Shown piece by piece: positions 13,740 through 49,494 of a stretch of 64,000 bases of DNA. The notes beneath the pieces were generated by a model. The model searched no databases. It was not told the DNA's origin and worked only from the letters and a program-made list of their open reading frames with translations. How positions within the stretch are numbered: position 1 is the stretch's first letter; every line of letters starts with the position of its first letter. The position numbers were made by a program, and so were the translations under genes. The stretch covers positions 295,001 to 359,000 of the forward strand of contig JAJTWR010000416.1 of NCBI GenBank assembly GCA_021613335.1, in the 5' to 3' direction. This DNA comes from Whitmania pigra (taxonomy: Eukaryota; Annelida; Clitellata; Hirudinida; Haemopidae).

Positions 13740-14400
13740 ATTAATATTAATTTGATTCATAAATAAAAATGTAATGATATTAAGAAACTAATATTATTAT
13801 TAATTTGATTAATAATTAATAATTTAATGATGATGATGATGATAATACACGATGTGTAAATGTCATCAAACAATTAGTGTTTATTGTAATGGACCCCAAT
13901 CCGGAACAACTCATCCATCACTTGATGACGTGTAACGAAGGAAATGCTTTTCAACTAATTTGCAATTAAATTATTTGAAACAGTTTTTTTTTTAATTCAA
14001 GCCTAACAGGTGTTTATTTCATCGGCCATTAAATTGCTCGTTGACAAATTAAGTGTACAATGGAATGGGGCCTATTCATTACATCAAATAAACAGACAGA
14101 TGACAGATTAGATAAACTATATCAATAATATTTTGTAAAAAAATTATTATTATTTGTAAATTTTAAATAATTATAAAAATATAATTTTTAATTCAAAACA
14201 GTTACTTCAAAACATCCTATTTAATCATTTGGACTTTCCAATAACTATCTCCTTATAATTTCAATATTTCTAAACATTATTGCTGATTCTCAAATCAGAA
14301 TTCCATTTTAAGATCAGTCACAATCTCCAAAATTACTAGAAAGTATTCACAAATTTAAAAAAAAAAGTTGAGTAACATGGATGATTTAAAATGAAAAAAA
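13740..14400. other. AT-rich stretch, nothing recognised
   Basis: Either intron of the putative minus-strand gene or intergenic. Only a short GAT run near 13825-13845 stands out. Confidence 0.35.
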
Positions 14401-14439
14401 ATTAATAATTTAAACTTGGAGCAATAGCTGTCTATCATC

Positions 14440-14650
14440 AGCGTGTCTCCATCACCATCGTTCTGTTTATCTCCAGGCGTACAGAGTTGGCCAACCCACC
14501 TACAGCCCTTGAAGGCTCGCATATTGATTTTTCCATCTCCTTCCGTCCGATCGATTCCATCTCCCTCGAAGATGGCGAGAGCAGGTCCTCCACTCTTCCA
14601 CTGCTTCCTTGTTTCGTTCATCTGGAATTGCTTTCATCAATTGCCAACGT
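14440..14650 (-). CDS. Possible minus-strand exon, unknown protein
   Basis: A GC-richer island in AT-rich DNA. Two overlapping minus frames are open, one reading RQVSRSARWQLMKAIPDERN and the other MNETRKQWKSGGPALAIFEG then DGIDRTEGDGKINMRAFKG. I cannot decide the frame. It may be the upstream part of the gene ending at 12918, or a decayed copy of something else. Confidence 0.25.
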
Positions 14651-14699
14651 GCACTTCTGGAGACCTGGCGTTTGTCACAATTGTAAAATTTTAATGGTT

Positions 14700-16300
14700 C
14701 TTTTTTCTTTTTTGTTTTTGTATTTTGAACAATTTTAATTCTTTTGAATATTTTTAAGATAAATGCTTAGACTTTAAAATTTACATTATTTGAAAAGCAA
14801 TTGCCTCTAATAACATATAACCACTTGTAATCACCGCGATGACCACATTCTAGAATCTACTTTTTTGCTTTCATTAGGTTTCGATTCACATTCTCCTCGG
14901 AAAATCCCCACATTACTCGTGACGAACTCTTTCTTGTTGATTCTCGGTTCAAAATAATTTCTTTAAATTTTCTTTTTGAGCCGTTTGACTTACAATCCAA
15001 TTCCAAATTGTCGCATATTCTCTTAATAAATTACATGCAAAAATGAGAAAAAATTAAACATCCAGGGCATTATTACAAATTAAATAAATTAAACTGGAGA
15101 AAATTGATAACTTAACATAACCTAACAATTATTTATTACTTTCAAGAAGACCGAGGTCTGTGATATAACCACTCCGATGTTTTTAAAAAGTGAAACATTT
15201 GCTCACCCATTTGGGGCTTAAAAATTATTCCACACAATCGATTGAAATGGTGCTCAGATGTCAATGAAAGTGATTTTATCATCGTTACCCGCCAAAACCA
15301 AGGTCGGGGTGCTTTTTAGGAATTAACTGCTCCCTCTTGGTTATTCTCCATCATTCCATTTATTGATAAATATAATGAACCTATTTTTGAAAGCAATGAT
15401 AACACGATGATAATACAATGATAAGACGATGGTAACAAGATGGTAACACGATGATTCATCTTTCATTTTATGTTTTTATTTTATTTGCTTGATTTGTATG
15501 ATTATATTCTTGAGGCGCTTAAAATTGTAAAATGATTTGCGATGCTAAAATCGATATCGGCACAATTCATTCGAAGACGCCACGAATTGATGACGGTCAT
15601 CCGTTAACAATTTATTGCAAGTAGTTGAAAATTAATTAATTTTTAGAAAATTGTTTAATAATTCATTTTGAAAGTTATACAAGTTAGAGTTAATTATTCA
15701 ATGAAATCATATTCCATGTCTACATTTCAACTTATGGGTCTTATTTACTGCTCCAATCACAAGCTGCAATTTTCTTTTTTTATTGAATATTTTTCACGTT
15801 TTTATTCAATAATGTCTAATTTCCGTTGAAATACGATGACATGTGATAAATTATTGAGCATTAATATTAATATTTTTAATAAATAACAAATATTATTAGC
15901 ACAAGAATATTATTTTGAAAACAGAATAAATTTTTAATTTATGTAAACGTTGTTCTTATCTTTAACTTAAAATCCGCTCGAGTCTTCGATTGAGTTTCCA
16001 TAAAAATCGAATCTTCGATTTGATGACGTCACTCTTTCGGCCTCTTTTTTCTTTATTTTTATTTATTTTATTTTTATTCATTTTATTTTTCTTTATTTTA
16101 TTTTTATTCATTTTATTTTTCTCATCGTCCAAGAAAATGATTTTACGCTTTAAAAATAATGTCGACGTTAAAATTAAATGTTCAGAGTGATTCTTTGATA
16201 ACTTTAATTAACTTTTCATGAAATTCCTCTTCATTTAAAATTCTTTTCATGAAAAGTCTCATCAATCTTTCGATCTGAAAACTGTTTTACATCTGCCATG
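14700..16300. other. AT-rich intergenic, no gene seen
   Basis: No exon recognised. Near 16040-16120 there are ATTTTATTTTT repeats that create a false Phe/Leu frame. Confidence 0.4.
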
Positions 16301-16329
16301 GAATGTACTTTTCCTCTTTTAGGGGTATG

Positions 16330-16530
16330 CAGTTATTTGGGGTAGGATGGCTGCCTCGTTATCGACTTTCACGGCTCTATGGCCATTCACGCTCTGATCC
16401 TGCTTATAGGTCGGTGGCTTCGAATCCTGAGCTCGGAAGATTGAACGGTAACAGCTGCACAAGGAAAACAAAACTTGTTTCTCTTTATCTCTACTCGACA
16501 ATTTATGACTCTCTCATCTAACTCTCTGTG
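16330..16530 (+). repeat. tRNA-like SINE candidate
   Basis: Contains TCGGTGGCTTCGAATCCTG, close to the pol III B box (GGTTCGAATCC), about 65 bases after a degenerate A-box-like stretch in GGATGGCTGCCTCGTTATCG. No clean cloverleaf can be drawn, so a tRNA gene is unlikely. Short tRNA-derived SINEs look like this. Confidence 0.4.
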
Positions 16531-16554
16531 TTGGTCTAGTGGAAGGTCTAAGTA

Positions 16555-17297
16555 GCAAATAATCCATACTTCTTGCAGGAGATGACGCAAGAGCTGCTTG
16601 ACCAATGGCGAATCGGCGCAGCATTATCACGCCATTCGAGGCATTCTGTCACGTGTTCGAGGCGTGCACATGCGCCTAGGTCAGTTCCGACGTGGAAAAG
16701 AGAGATGCTCGAAAAGAAAAAGAGTCTTGAAAATACCGGGACGAAGAAGGACAACGCTAAGTGAGAAACAGAGGTCACTTACAAGTAGAATGCTCGATGT
16801 CATTTAAGGTCATAAATCAAAACTGGACGGATATATTCGGCGTGCGCCCGAAGTTGCATCCAGTTTTTCTAGTTTTACGCGCGCACATGGGACACGTCTG
16901 CTCGCATTCCTTCCAGAGCCGATAACGGTGCGTTCCTTTTCCAGAATTCGCGCTTGAAAACAAATCTCTAGTGGAGAATCAGCAGCTCTGAAGGTTAGAT
17001 AGGACGATGGTGAATGTGTAGTGAGTGCGTAGTTTGATGGGAATTACATTGCACCGTCTAATCAAATTTAATTAATGTATCGATTACGTTAGCCGTTGCT
17101 ACTGTGTTATTGGCATTGGTAGTAGAGATGGTATTTGGTATTGTCGATTACAGACTGACTCGAATGTTTTCCAAAGGAAATTCTTTGTTTTTCTCAACAG
17201 CAGCCCATTCAACAGGTTTGTTTGCTCGGCTTCACGTCTGCAAGGAAGAAAACAATTTTCAAGTAGAATTTAAAGACTCCACTCTGAATATATTTCA
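16555..17297 (+). promoter_or_regulatory. CpG-richer region, possible distal promoter/5' UTR of the SLC4 gene
   Basis: GC content and CpG count rise sharply here relative to both sides (for example ACGCGCGCACATGGGACACG near 16870). It lies just ahead of the first possible coding exon (17298-17322). There is a CCAATGG at about 16600 and a TCACGTGT E-box near 16645. Two overlapping short frames (16573-16764 and 16598-16807) have no recognisable homology. I read this as a promoter plus non-coding first exon, by position only. Confidence 0.3.
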
Positions 17298-41007
<23,710 letters not shown>

Positions 41008-41819
41008 GGGTCGGGCTGGGATTCTATCCTCAGAAACGATTCTTTGGCATCCTCGGACGAAAGGTCGATCGTAGTGTGTTTTAGCATTTCCACTGTTTAT
41101 TAATTGTACTTGAAGCGAGAACAACAGAAGTACTCTTCATTTAACTTGAACGGTTCGATGGATTATATTTTAAAAACTCGCCCGAATTGCTCGCAAGGAT
41201 TTGTCGTACGTATCTCGGTCGTCCGGCCCATGACCGCCCTCTAGTCTAGTAGGATCTTTTCTCGCCGAGTAGGAAAAATGTTTTTGAGCTCTCGTTTCTG
41301 GATTTCATCATTTCGAACGATACTCATCGTCGCAACCTGTCTTCATCACTAAAAGTAGCTCGTTCGAAGAATCGTAATCTCGCAGTTGTCCTCGTCGGCA
41401 GTGCTCATCGCCATATTAATCGTCAACAAAACCACAGCCTAAACCTCTCTTGTGACTCCTACATGACCATCTCCTCTCCTAATTGCAGGCATGGATGCCA
41501 TATATTTTGGAGATGAATTTATTTTCCAGATTTGATTCTTTCTAAACAAAAACAGCAAAAAAATCGACAAGGCGAACGAGACGCCAGCAGTGTTCCTGCT
41601 TGTGTATATAACCATCCATCTATTTATTTATTTGTTTAGTTATTTTGATTGGTTAAAATTAATTATGTACCGCTGAACTCGACGACCCCGTCCGGGTCTC
41701 GGTGACTTAACGAAAGCATGGAAAATGTGATTGATCACTGTTGCGTCATTGTCGTTGTACATTACTTATAATCTTCTCATTTGCATTTTTTATCAATTGC
41801 ATTGAGTGTCTTTCCAGCC

Positions 41820-41858
<39 letters not shown>

Positions 41859-43300
41859 CAACAATAATAATAATAAGAGTAAAAATTAGTTTATGTAATC
41901 TTCCCCTAAATTTATTTCATAGCTCTGTCATCCTTTCCTTTTGAGAATGATTTTGTGGTTGATAATCACAATAATATTTATAATTATCATTATTAATTAG
42001 CCAAGTAATAATCATCACCATCATCATCATTGTGTTACGTAACTAATTGTGCTGGATGGCATTTCCAGATTCTGTTTATTTGTGTTTCAATAATTGGTGC
42101 ATGCTCTGTTCTCGTTGTCGTCGTCGTTTGTTCGTATTAGTTTAACTTGCTGAAGTCAGGGCAATATAAGAATCAAAAATGTCCTCTGTCTGATGTCTGA
42201 TCCAGCTGGAGAGGAGGAGGTTGAACTGACTTTTGTCTCACATGGCCAAGACTAAGACTTATTTCTCTCAAGAAATCAATGCTTTTTATGAAGCCGTTGT
42301 CGTGATCCCTTGTATTTTGTTCGACTGACGAGAGCTGACGGTGATGGCGGCAATGGAGGTGCTATTCATTCAGGCGGTAACTCGCTCGCGTTTCGGCTCA
42401 GGGAAATCCAGTGGAAAGCTTTTAGGGGCGAAATTGTGATTGAAGGAAAAGTTCTGGTTGAATTTGTGGTGTATATTTAGTAAACTTGCAATTGCTTCTC
42501 AACCTGTAGTTTGTGTCGTTCTACCTCTGAAATGGAAAAGCGGTGTTTGTCCGGCATGGGTTTATCATTTAAAAAATTGCTTTAGCGATTTTACTCGGAA
42601 TTAATTGCCCCGAGTTCATTCGGAAATGAGTTTCCATCTTTTGTATTTTCGTCTCTTAATCGGATCCATTCGTGTGTGCTTAGTTCTCTAGTGTGCTCAT
42701 TAAATTTCCTTCAAAATTGAATCCATTCATGGGGTGGTAATAATAATAATGACAATAATAATAATAATTCTGTGGTGGGCTGGTCATCTTGTGAATAAAA
42801 AGGTTGAATGTGAAACTTTTTCTTTTTACATTTTATTAACTAATTAACTATTAATGTGATGGTATTAGACTACAGAAACTGCGGCTGATTCAGAGGCCAC
42901 TAATGAGCATTTGCGAGTTGGTAAGATATGCGTCTAGGAATGATGTGCTTAAGTGGCAAAAATTACCTGCAGGGATTTCGGATTTCTATTGCACAAAGGA
43001 AATATGGTGAATTATTTTATGATAGTTATATTATCTTATGTTATTAATTATTAATTATGTTAATAATTATTTATGATATTTTAATGGTATAGCTGTTTTG
43101 TTAAAAAAATGTGATGCTCTAAGTATTAAAAGCTTAATGTTAAAGAAGTTATGAAGCAATGAACACGATTTCATCATGACTCCAATTCCCTCATTTAAAA
43201 TCAATTGAGATTTAGTTCTAAATGTACTTTTGTATTTATATTTTTAATAATATTTTTTAAATAATCACTTTCTGTGATAAGAGTGAAGTCAGTGTATTTG
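41008..43300. other. SLC4 3' UTR and downstream intergenic DNA
   Basis: No exon recognised. The first ~450 bases are CpG-richer and probably 3' UTR. Later DNA holds an AAT run (41820-41876) and ATC runs. The polyadenylation site is not obvious; one AATAAA lies at about 42795. Confidence 0.45.
41820..41876. repeat. (AAT)n microsatellite
   Basis: AAT run with AAC interruptions downstream of the SLC4 gene. Confidence 0.9.
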
Positions 43301-43319
43301 TGTAACATCGTATATATGT

Positions 43320-43650
43320 AACATCGGCGTTTTCCAGGATTCCTGGGAGGGAAGGGATTGAAAGGGCTCAGGGCAAACACGAAAGTCCGCGAGCCGACTT
43401 TTTTTTTAGGCGGCTGCGACGAGAACATTCGCAACGTGTGGTGTTCACAACCCAGATTGAACCTTTGGGTGAATGGTCGAAACAAAATTGCTTCTGACGC
43501 CATGAATTTGGCGCTATACACAAATGAAGCATATAGTAACATTTCTGCTACGATTATGACTTGTGCATCGTCCGCAAAAGACGTTCGCACAAAGTGGGGA
43601 GGATTAGAGCCCAGAATGGACTTTTGTGGACAAGGAAGGTTCAAATGATT
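43320..43650 (+). other. GC-richer island, possible gene or transposon fragment
   Basis: Stands out from AT-rich flanks. After a possible acceptor (GCGTTTTCCAG) the plus strand reads IPGREGIERAQGKHESPRAD, then RRLRREHSQRVVFTTQIEP, before a TGA. A second frame (43358-43648) is open for 96 codons. I cannot choose a frame or a family. It may be a decayed exon or an old mobile element. Confidence 0.25.
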
Positions 43651-43659
43651 GTGATTAAA

Positions 43660-45290
43660 TATTTGCAAATGTTTTTTCTCTAGAAATAAAATGAAAATAC
43701 TTCATTTAAATTTTAAGAATTAAGAAAACGGTCACCAGATCACGTCTGCGCAAGCACCACAGGGTAACACATAAATACGCGGGCTGGTTTTTAAAGGTTC
43801 TCTGGAGACAGTGACAGTGAAGCGATTTTTAAACCCTTTTTGATCGACAATGGTTGGACGGTTGCATTACTGCTCCAAACAAACATATAGACATTTTATA
43901 TCTGACACATATATTAAATATGTATATCGAATGTGTATAATGAGAATGTGCAATAATTATATCAAATGGTAATATCCAACTTGAATATTAATTATGAATA
44001 GCAAATATCAAAACCAACTTTTATAGATGCGACAATAACACGCAGTAATTATGATTATTGTTCCTGTTATTAACATCATATATTAATATTGTTGTTATAA
44101 CAAAGCTCACATTATGTATTGCTACTCATATTATTATGCAGAAGAATGCGCGTTATAACCGTAAAATCGTATAAAACCCGCGTGTTATATGCGTGAACTT
44201 TGTCAGCTGTAAATGTAATTGTTTGGAATAAAACCAAAACAGCCTTTTTTTAAATTGCCTCGGTGTTAAGTGCTCAAACACCTGCAGAATCCCAAAAGAC
44301 AAGAAAGATTAAGTCATAATTGAAGGAAATAATAAATTATATAATTATTATATCCTTCGACCGGATAAATAAATAAATATTAATTATAATTGCATCAAGC
44401 TCGGGTGATTCCCATTAAAAAGTTCTTAATCATTATTAGCCATTATTAGCATGATCTCCCATCCACCCACTTTTACTTCATCAATTAATCAACGCTCTTT
44501 CCCGCCTCCGGAATATTCCACATTTTCCGTCATCGTCATCATCGTCGTCGTCGTCATCATTATCGTCATCGTTGACGTCATCATCATCATCATCATCATC
44601 CTCGTAGTCATCCTCATTTCCAGCTTCACAGGAAATTTTCATTTTTATGTCAGCTTTCGTTCTTTTAAGTTCTTTCGATTCTTTTCAGTTATTTTATTTT
44701 TGGAATTTATGGAATTATTTAATTTGGGATGATTTCTTATTTTTTATTTTTGGAATTTTATGCTGAGTAACAAAGAGAGTATTGGTCACTTTTTTCTCCC
44801 TTTTAAAACTCAAACTAAATAGTTTATTAAATTATTAAGTTAATAGTATATTAATAGTTATTAAACCCTAAATAATTGCTATAACAGCATCGACAAAACA
44901 TTTTGTCATAAAACGTTAATAATTCATTGCAGCCAAATTCTTCAACATTTCCAAGATGACCAAAGAAGAACAGAGAATAAAAATCGACTTAATTTGTCAT
45001 GCATGAGCGATTCTGCAACCTTTGAACTCTGCTGCTTCTTTGGTGCTTGGATTCAACATGAATTGTTTGAATTCATTCAACTGAAGAATACCACGTAATA
45101 CATGAATATGTTTTAATTTACAACTTATAAACATTATGAATATGTTCTTAATTTTTAAATCCTTTATTTATTATATCGCAATAGAAGCAATGTTATTTGA
45201 AATGTTATTTTTTGTGAGTTTGATTTTAATTAATGGAGTTAGTTTCGAGCTAATTATGAGCCACTTTTGCTATTGTCATCATCATCATCA
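43660..45290. other. AT-rich intergenic with ATC runs, no gene seen
   Basis: ATC/GTC-rich near 44525-44610. No supported exons. Confidence 0.4.
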
Positions 45291-45297
45291 TCATCGT

Positions 45298-45440
45298 CAA
45301 ATCAACTGATCAGTAGTCACTGGAAAGGCTGGAAAGAGAGTAAGATTGCGTGTGGAATATCAATTGCAAGAGTTCGTTGGGTCACGTGACTGCGAATGAG
45401 TGGAAAAAGAACGGAGACATTCTGAGGTCATCCATCAAAC
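45298..45440 (+). repeat. Diverged ~145-bp duplicated block, copy 1
   Basis: Starts ATCAACTGATCA after an ATC run, contains GTCACGTGAC at 45381-45390 and ends GGTCATCCATCAA. The same block, with roughly four-fifths of bases matching by eye, is at 49055-49200, 3.76 kb away in the same orientation. Confidence 0.7.
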
Positions 45441-45456
45441 AGGATACCTTATGATG

Positions 45457-45459
45457 GAC

Positions 45460-45548
<89 letters not shown>

Positions 45549-45595
45549 CGATGACGATGACGATGACGGACGATGATGATGATGATGTTAATGAT
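45457..45595. repeat. (GAT)/(GAC GAT)n microsatellite
   Basis: GAT run passing into GACGAT repeats, directly after duplicated block copy 1. Confidence 0.95.
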
Positions 45596-46204
45596 GGTCC
45601 ATCACCACAACAGTGATATTACATGAGAATAAACTTCACTTAGTTGATGCCTGGTTCAAAGGTTCGCACTAACAATGCTCTGCTGAATGCAAAGCAATGC
45701 CAGATTTTGCACTCGACATTTGAGACTGGTAAATCATGTAGATCTCACATCTCACATAAATCAATAGAGATTAATGACTGAAATGCAAAACGAAAATTTT
45801 TAATTAGTTGAAGAAACTCTCTGATACCTTCATTTCCCGAACGAGCAAATTTCCCAGACTGCTTCATAAGTTCCACCATATAGTCAATTTCTTCTAGCTA
45901 TCATAATGCGTATTAGCCTCAGTGGTAAAGGCTCTCTAAGTTTACCTGTAATTCAATAAAAGCGCGTTTATTAAAATTCACTACCACAGATAAAGTTTAA
46001 AAATTGTAGTTCTAATTATAATTGAACTCACATCTTCAACGTTTTGACCTTTCATCAGTTTCCTTTTTTAAAGGAAAAAAAATGGGCTATTTGAAGATAA
46101 ATTAACTTTTTCAGTTGTTGAATTTTTATAATTCTGTAAATACTTATAAATACTAATAAAGTGTAATTAATTTTAAGCAAATAATTAATAAGTATTATTT
46201 TTTA

Positions 46205-47422
46205 TCATTTCTCCAATAGCATCTGGAAATGCCATTTGAAGTAATGTGGTTTCGAGAGATCGAAAATTCTCGTCTGGATTAAATGTCCTTCTTTGACAAA
46301 AGTATATTTTGGACTGAGGAACTTAGATTCAAACTCCCTGGTCTGAAGTGAAATTAGTTAATTTTAATTAAATAATATTAAATAATAATGCAATGCATTG
46401 CAAACCTTATCTGGTTTTTTCAAAAAGAACCTAAGCTTCGTACAACTCCGATAATGCACACGAAGTTTTAAGAAATTCGTCACAAGCGAAAAAATTTTCA
46501 AAAGTCTAATCATATGCATTCTCTGAAGTTTGCTCTGCTTCGGAAACATCAAGAGTAACCGAGTTGTTGATGTTTACAAATACAAATGGTTCCATGTCCT
46601 TGCGGTGTCGTTGATCAACGAGTTTCCTCAAATGGGCAGGATGTTCGCAATGCTAGAATACGTGGATTAATTAAAATGAGTTCAGTAATTTGAATTACTT
46701 TTAACATTAATTAATCGGATGCAGTGAATTTTCAATGTGACCAACTTTTTTGTTTTTCAGGCCTCTTGAAGTTCTATTCTAAATTCCTCATATGCTTTGT
46801 CAAGTCCGACATCTCCAAATAGTATTGTAACTAAAATATTTGGAAGAGCAAACTGTTATCAATTTCACTAACACTATGCCATTTAATATTTAGTTTGAGA
46901 TTGGCTAATTAGCAACTAATAATAACATCAACAAGAGCATAATAATATCAGACATATATTTAAATTAAAATATTGTCATACTCTGACTTGATGACCAGGA
47001 GGTTATCCTCTGGGCACAAGGTTGCCTTGCCCCAGATATGTTCATTGCCGAATGTAGGATGTAGATGATATCAAGGTCTACAAAAATTTTACACCTGGAT
47101 AAAAATCAGTGAAATATGGCTAACATAAAGAAAATAGCTTACTGGGTTTTGAGATTTAGTTTAGCAATTTGCTACATATACTATGAACAGCTTTTAGAAT
47201 TTTTATGACACATTCAAAACCCACGTCCATCCAGTTGACATATCACAAAGGCAAATGTATCGCTAAAATAATAGTACAATTGATCGTACAACAACAATTG
47301 ATCGTTCAAGTTAATAATAAATCTTTGTTACTAGCAGTATGTTATTAGGACGTTTCCTCCGATGAATTTTCAATCATTTGAAGAAATAGTGTGTCAATGA
47401 TGGAATAACTGCATTTTATTAT
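46205..47422 (-). pseudogene. Decayed, intron-bearing paralogue of the unnamed gene at 6863-10306
   Basis: Minus-strand pieces appear in the gene's exon order. 47422-47343 reads IIKCSYSIIDTLFLQMIENS against its APCRIMDSTYLQLIEHSS. 47280-47160 reads ECVIKILKAVHSICSKLLN against ICRALKFLKVSLSRHRQLIN. 47078-46976 reads ARQPCAQRITSW against GKQPRTKRITSW. 46883-46760 reads VCSSKYFSYNT against HCLYKYFSTTE. 46652-46406 reads CEHPAHLRKLVDQRH and SENAYD-stop-TFENFFACDEFLK against CSYPEQLMRLVDKYH and ENEYDFTFEKFFVYDELLK. 46342-46206 reads FESKFLS against FVNKFLS. Several frames carry stops or shift. Splice acceptors and intron-like gaps are kept, so it arose by DNA duplication, not retrotransposition. 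Confidence 0.75.
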
Positions 47423-47758
47423 CTGGTATAAATATATTTTCACATGAGAATGACTTCAGGTCACCTCTTAAAGTATTACTGGGGTTTTCCCCTTGGAAAT
47501 GCTGCAACGACATTCCTGTATCTCAGAAGACAGAGAGAAAACAAGTAAAGGAGAAACGTATAGGTATCTCGGATGACCCTTTCCTTATGGACGGCGTGTC
47601 CCAATGAGCTGCTAGCTGGAATGGATGGATGAATGGACAGGCGGATGAATAGATGGCCCATCTGCCAGCTCAAGTGATAGCAGTTCTCATTCATAGTGAG
47701 ACTATTGCCAAAGAATGTTTGCCATAAATTGTTTCCTAAGTATAAGTATTTTAAGAGC

Positions 47759-47766
47759 AGCGGGAT
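47759..47766. repeat. hAT MITE target-site duplication, left copy
   Basis: AGCGGGAT immediately before CAGAGGCGCC, repeated exactly at 48215-48222. Confidence 0.8.
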
Positions 47767-48214
47767 CAGAGGCGCCAACTTGATAAAATTATTGGGGGGC
47801 AATTTTATTTCATAAACAAGTTGCTGAAACTTTAGTTCGTAAATCGTTTTTCATTGGTTTAAAGTGAATTGACGTAGACTGCGAAGAAGAAGAAGACTTT
47901 TTTAAAGGAAAAAAACAACTATTAAATTTTTTAATCTGAAAAGTAATAACGAAAACAACATGCCGTGCCGTCACTTTCATTTTAATTCAATTCAACACTT
48001 CATTGCTATGGTAACGTGCAGTGACGGGCAACTAGTTCACAGTTTAGTTTAACTAAAAAAGTTTAGTTAAGGCAACAGTTTAACTAAGAAAAAAATAATT
48101 TAGTTAAATTGTGAGTTTAACTAATTTTTTTTAGTTAGCAACTTAAAAGTTTAACTTAAAATATGTAAATCCTCCACCAAAAAATGCTTTGCCCCCCTTA
48201 AGTTGGCGCCTATG
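47767..48214. mobile_element. 448-bp hAT-type MITE
   Basis: Starts CAGAGGCGCCAACTT and ends AAGTTGGCGCCTATG; the complement of the end is CATAGGCGCCAACTT, matching the start at 14 of 15 positions. GGGGGGCAA follows the left repeat and its complement precedes the right one. An exact 8-bp AGCGGGAT duplication flanks it. The interior is AT-rich with a run of TTTAGTTAA-like units (48040-48160) and no transposase, so it is non-autonomous. It sits just upstream of the decayed paralogue. Confidence 0.85.
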
Positions 48215-48222
48215 AGCGGGAT
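48215..48222. repeat. hAT MITE target-site duplication, right copy
   Basis: AGCGGGAT, identical to 47759-47766. Confidence 0.8.
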
Positions 48223-48284
48223 TATTTCACAAAGGTGCCCCAATTATGTTTTTTAAGAATTATCAGAATTTTTTATACCAGGTG

Positions 48285-48380
48285 TCTGTGGACGAGCGAT
48301 TAAGACTTTGGCCTTGGTGCGCCTTTGTTAGGAGTTTAAATACCTTCCTCTCTCAAGAGCTTTTATAATTAATACCTGGC
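48285..48380 (+). repeat. tRNA-derived SINE-like sequence
   Basis: GTGGACGAGCGATTAAGACT resembles a Leu/Ser tRNA A-box region. It is followed by TTGGCCTTGGTGCGCCTTTG and a degraded B box (GGAGTTTAAATACC). The second half is shared with 49495-49560, so this is a repeat rather than a tRNA gene. Confidence 0.5.
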
Positions 48381-48639
48381 GATTTTATTCAATCAAATGA
48401 AATAATTACTGTTAAGAGGGATTCAGACGTTCGCATTTCAAAAAAGTGTCTAAATTTCCTTTACATAAATTTACTACTTTCTCCGGCTAACATTTACCGG
48501 GGCCGGGATCCCCGGTCGATTCCTAACCCCCAGTGACTTCCCTGCGTATAATGGTCGTTTTATGGTCTTGTAAAGAGACAATAAATATATACTATATATA
48601 AATAATATAAAAATAATATATATATACTAAGCTCTCTCT

Positions 48640-48740
48640 CCCAAGGGTACTTTTGGCAGTACTGCCTGGGTTTTACTGTTGCCATATCTGCCGTAAGCAG
48701 AAACACAACCCATGTGGCCAATGTGTACTATTAATGTATA
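48640..48740. repeat. Fragment of the dispersed ACCGCCGTAAG repeat
   Basis: GTTGCCATATCTGCCGTAAG then CAGAAACACAACCCATGTGG and CCAATGTGTAC resembles 32260-32325, with more divergence. Confidence 0.4.
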
Positions 48741-49054
48741 TTATTAAGTCTATATACAATTTCAGAGTGACTCGGGAGTTGAATATAGGTATGGCTTGAA
48801 TATCGGGAAAAAATGTAAATTCCGCTATTTCAGAAAATGAATAAAAGAAACAAAATAAACATTTTAAAGTTTTAAATCAACAAACAGTTTAACGAAATTG
48901 AATATATTAATTTTTTAATTATTTTTAATTGATTAAATTAATATGACATATTATTTATTATTAAATTTGAAGAATAAGGATAGAAAACCTATTTATAGAT
49001 TTGGCCCAATATTATCACCAATACCAGCATCATTATCATCATCATCATCATCAC

Positions 49055-49200
49055 CGGATCAACTGATCAACTGACGTCACTGGAAAGCCTGGAACGAGAA
49101 TGAGATTTCGTCTGGAATATCAATGTTGCTGGAGTTCGCTCGGGTCACGTGACTCCGAACGGGTGGAAAAGTAGGGAGATATTCTACGGTCATCCATCAA
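49055..49200 (+). repeat. Diverged ~145-bp duplicated block, copy 2
   Basis: Second copy of the block at 45298-45440, again preceded by an ATC run and followed by GAT-rich DNA, with GTCACGTGAC preserved at 49144-49153. Confidence 0.7.
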
Positions 49201-49263
49201 GTATGACGCAACATGGTGGTGGTGGTTGTGGTGGTTGTAGTTATGGCTGTGTGGCTGATGGTC

Positions 49264-49304
<41 letters not shown>

Positions 49305-49305
49305 G
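49264..49305. repeat. (GAT)n microsatellite
   Basis: About 14 GAT units downstream of duplicated block copy 2. Confidence 0.9.
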
Positions 49306-49494
49306 CATTGCTGGCAACTAACCGAACGCGTTCTGGAACGCTTAGATGGATTTTTTTTTATTGCTCTACTTATGATGGCAATATATCGGTAGAGGTGGTG
49401 GTGATGATGATGGTGGTTTTGGATGGAGATGATACTCGTGATGATGATAACGATATGATGATAATCGTATTCGTAGGTGGTCGGATATATATCA

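Noticed and set aside
45900..45965. Possible tRNA gene (TAGCCTCAGTGG A-box-like)
   Set aside because: No acceptable B box or stem pairing found.
48480..48560. Possible tRNA gene around CCGGTCGATTCCTAACCCC
   Set aside because: B-box-like only; no A box or cloverleaf could be drawn.
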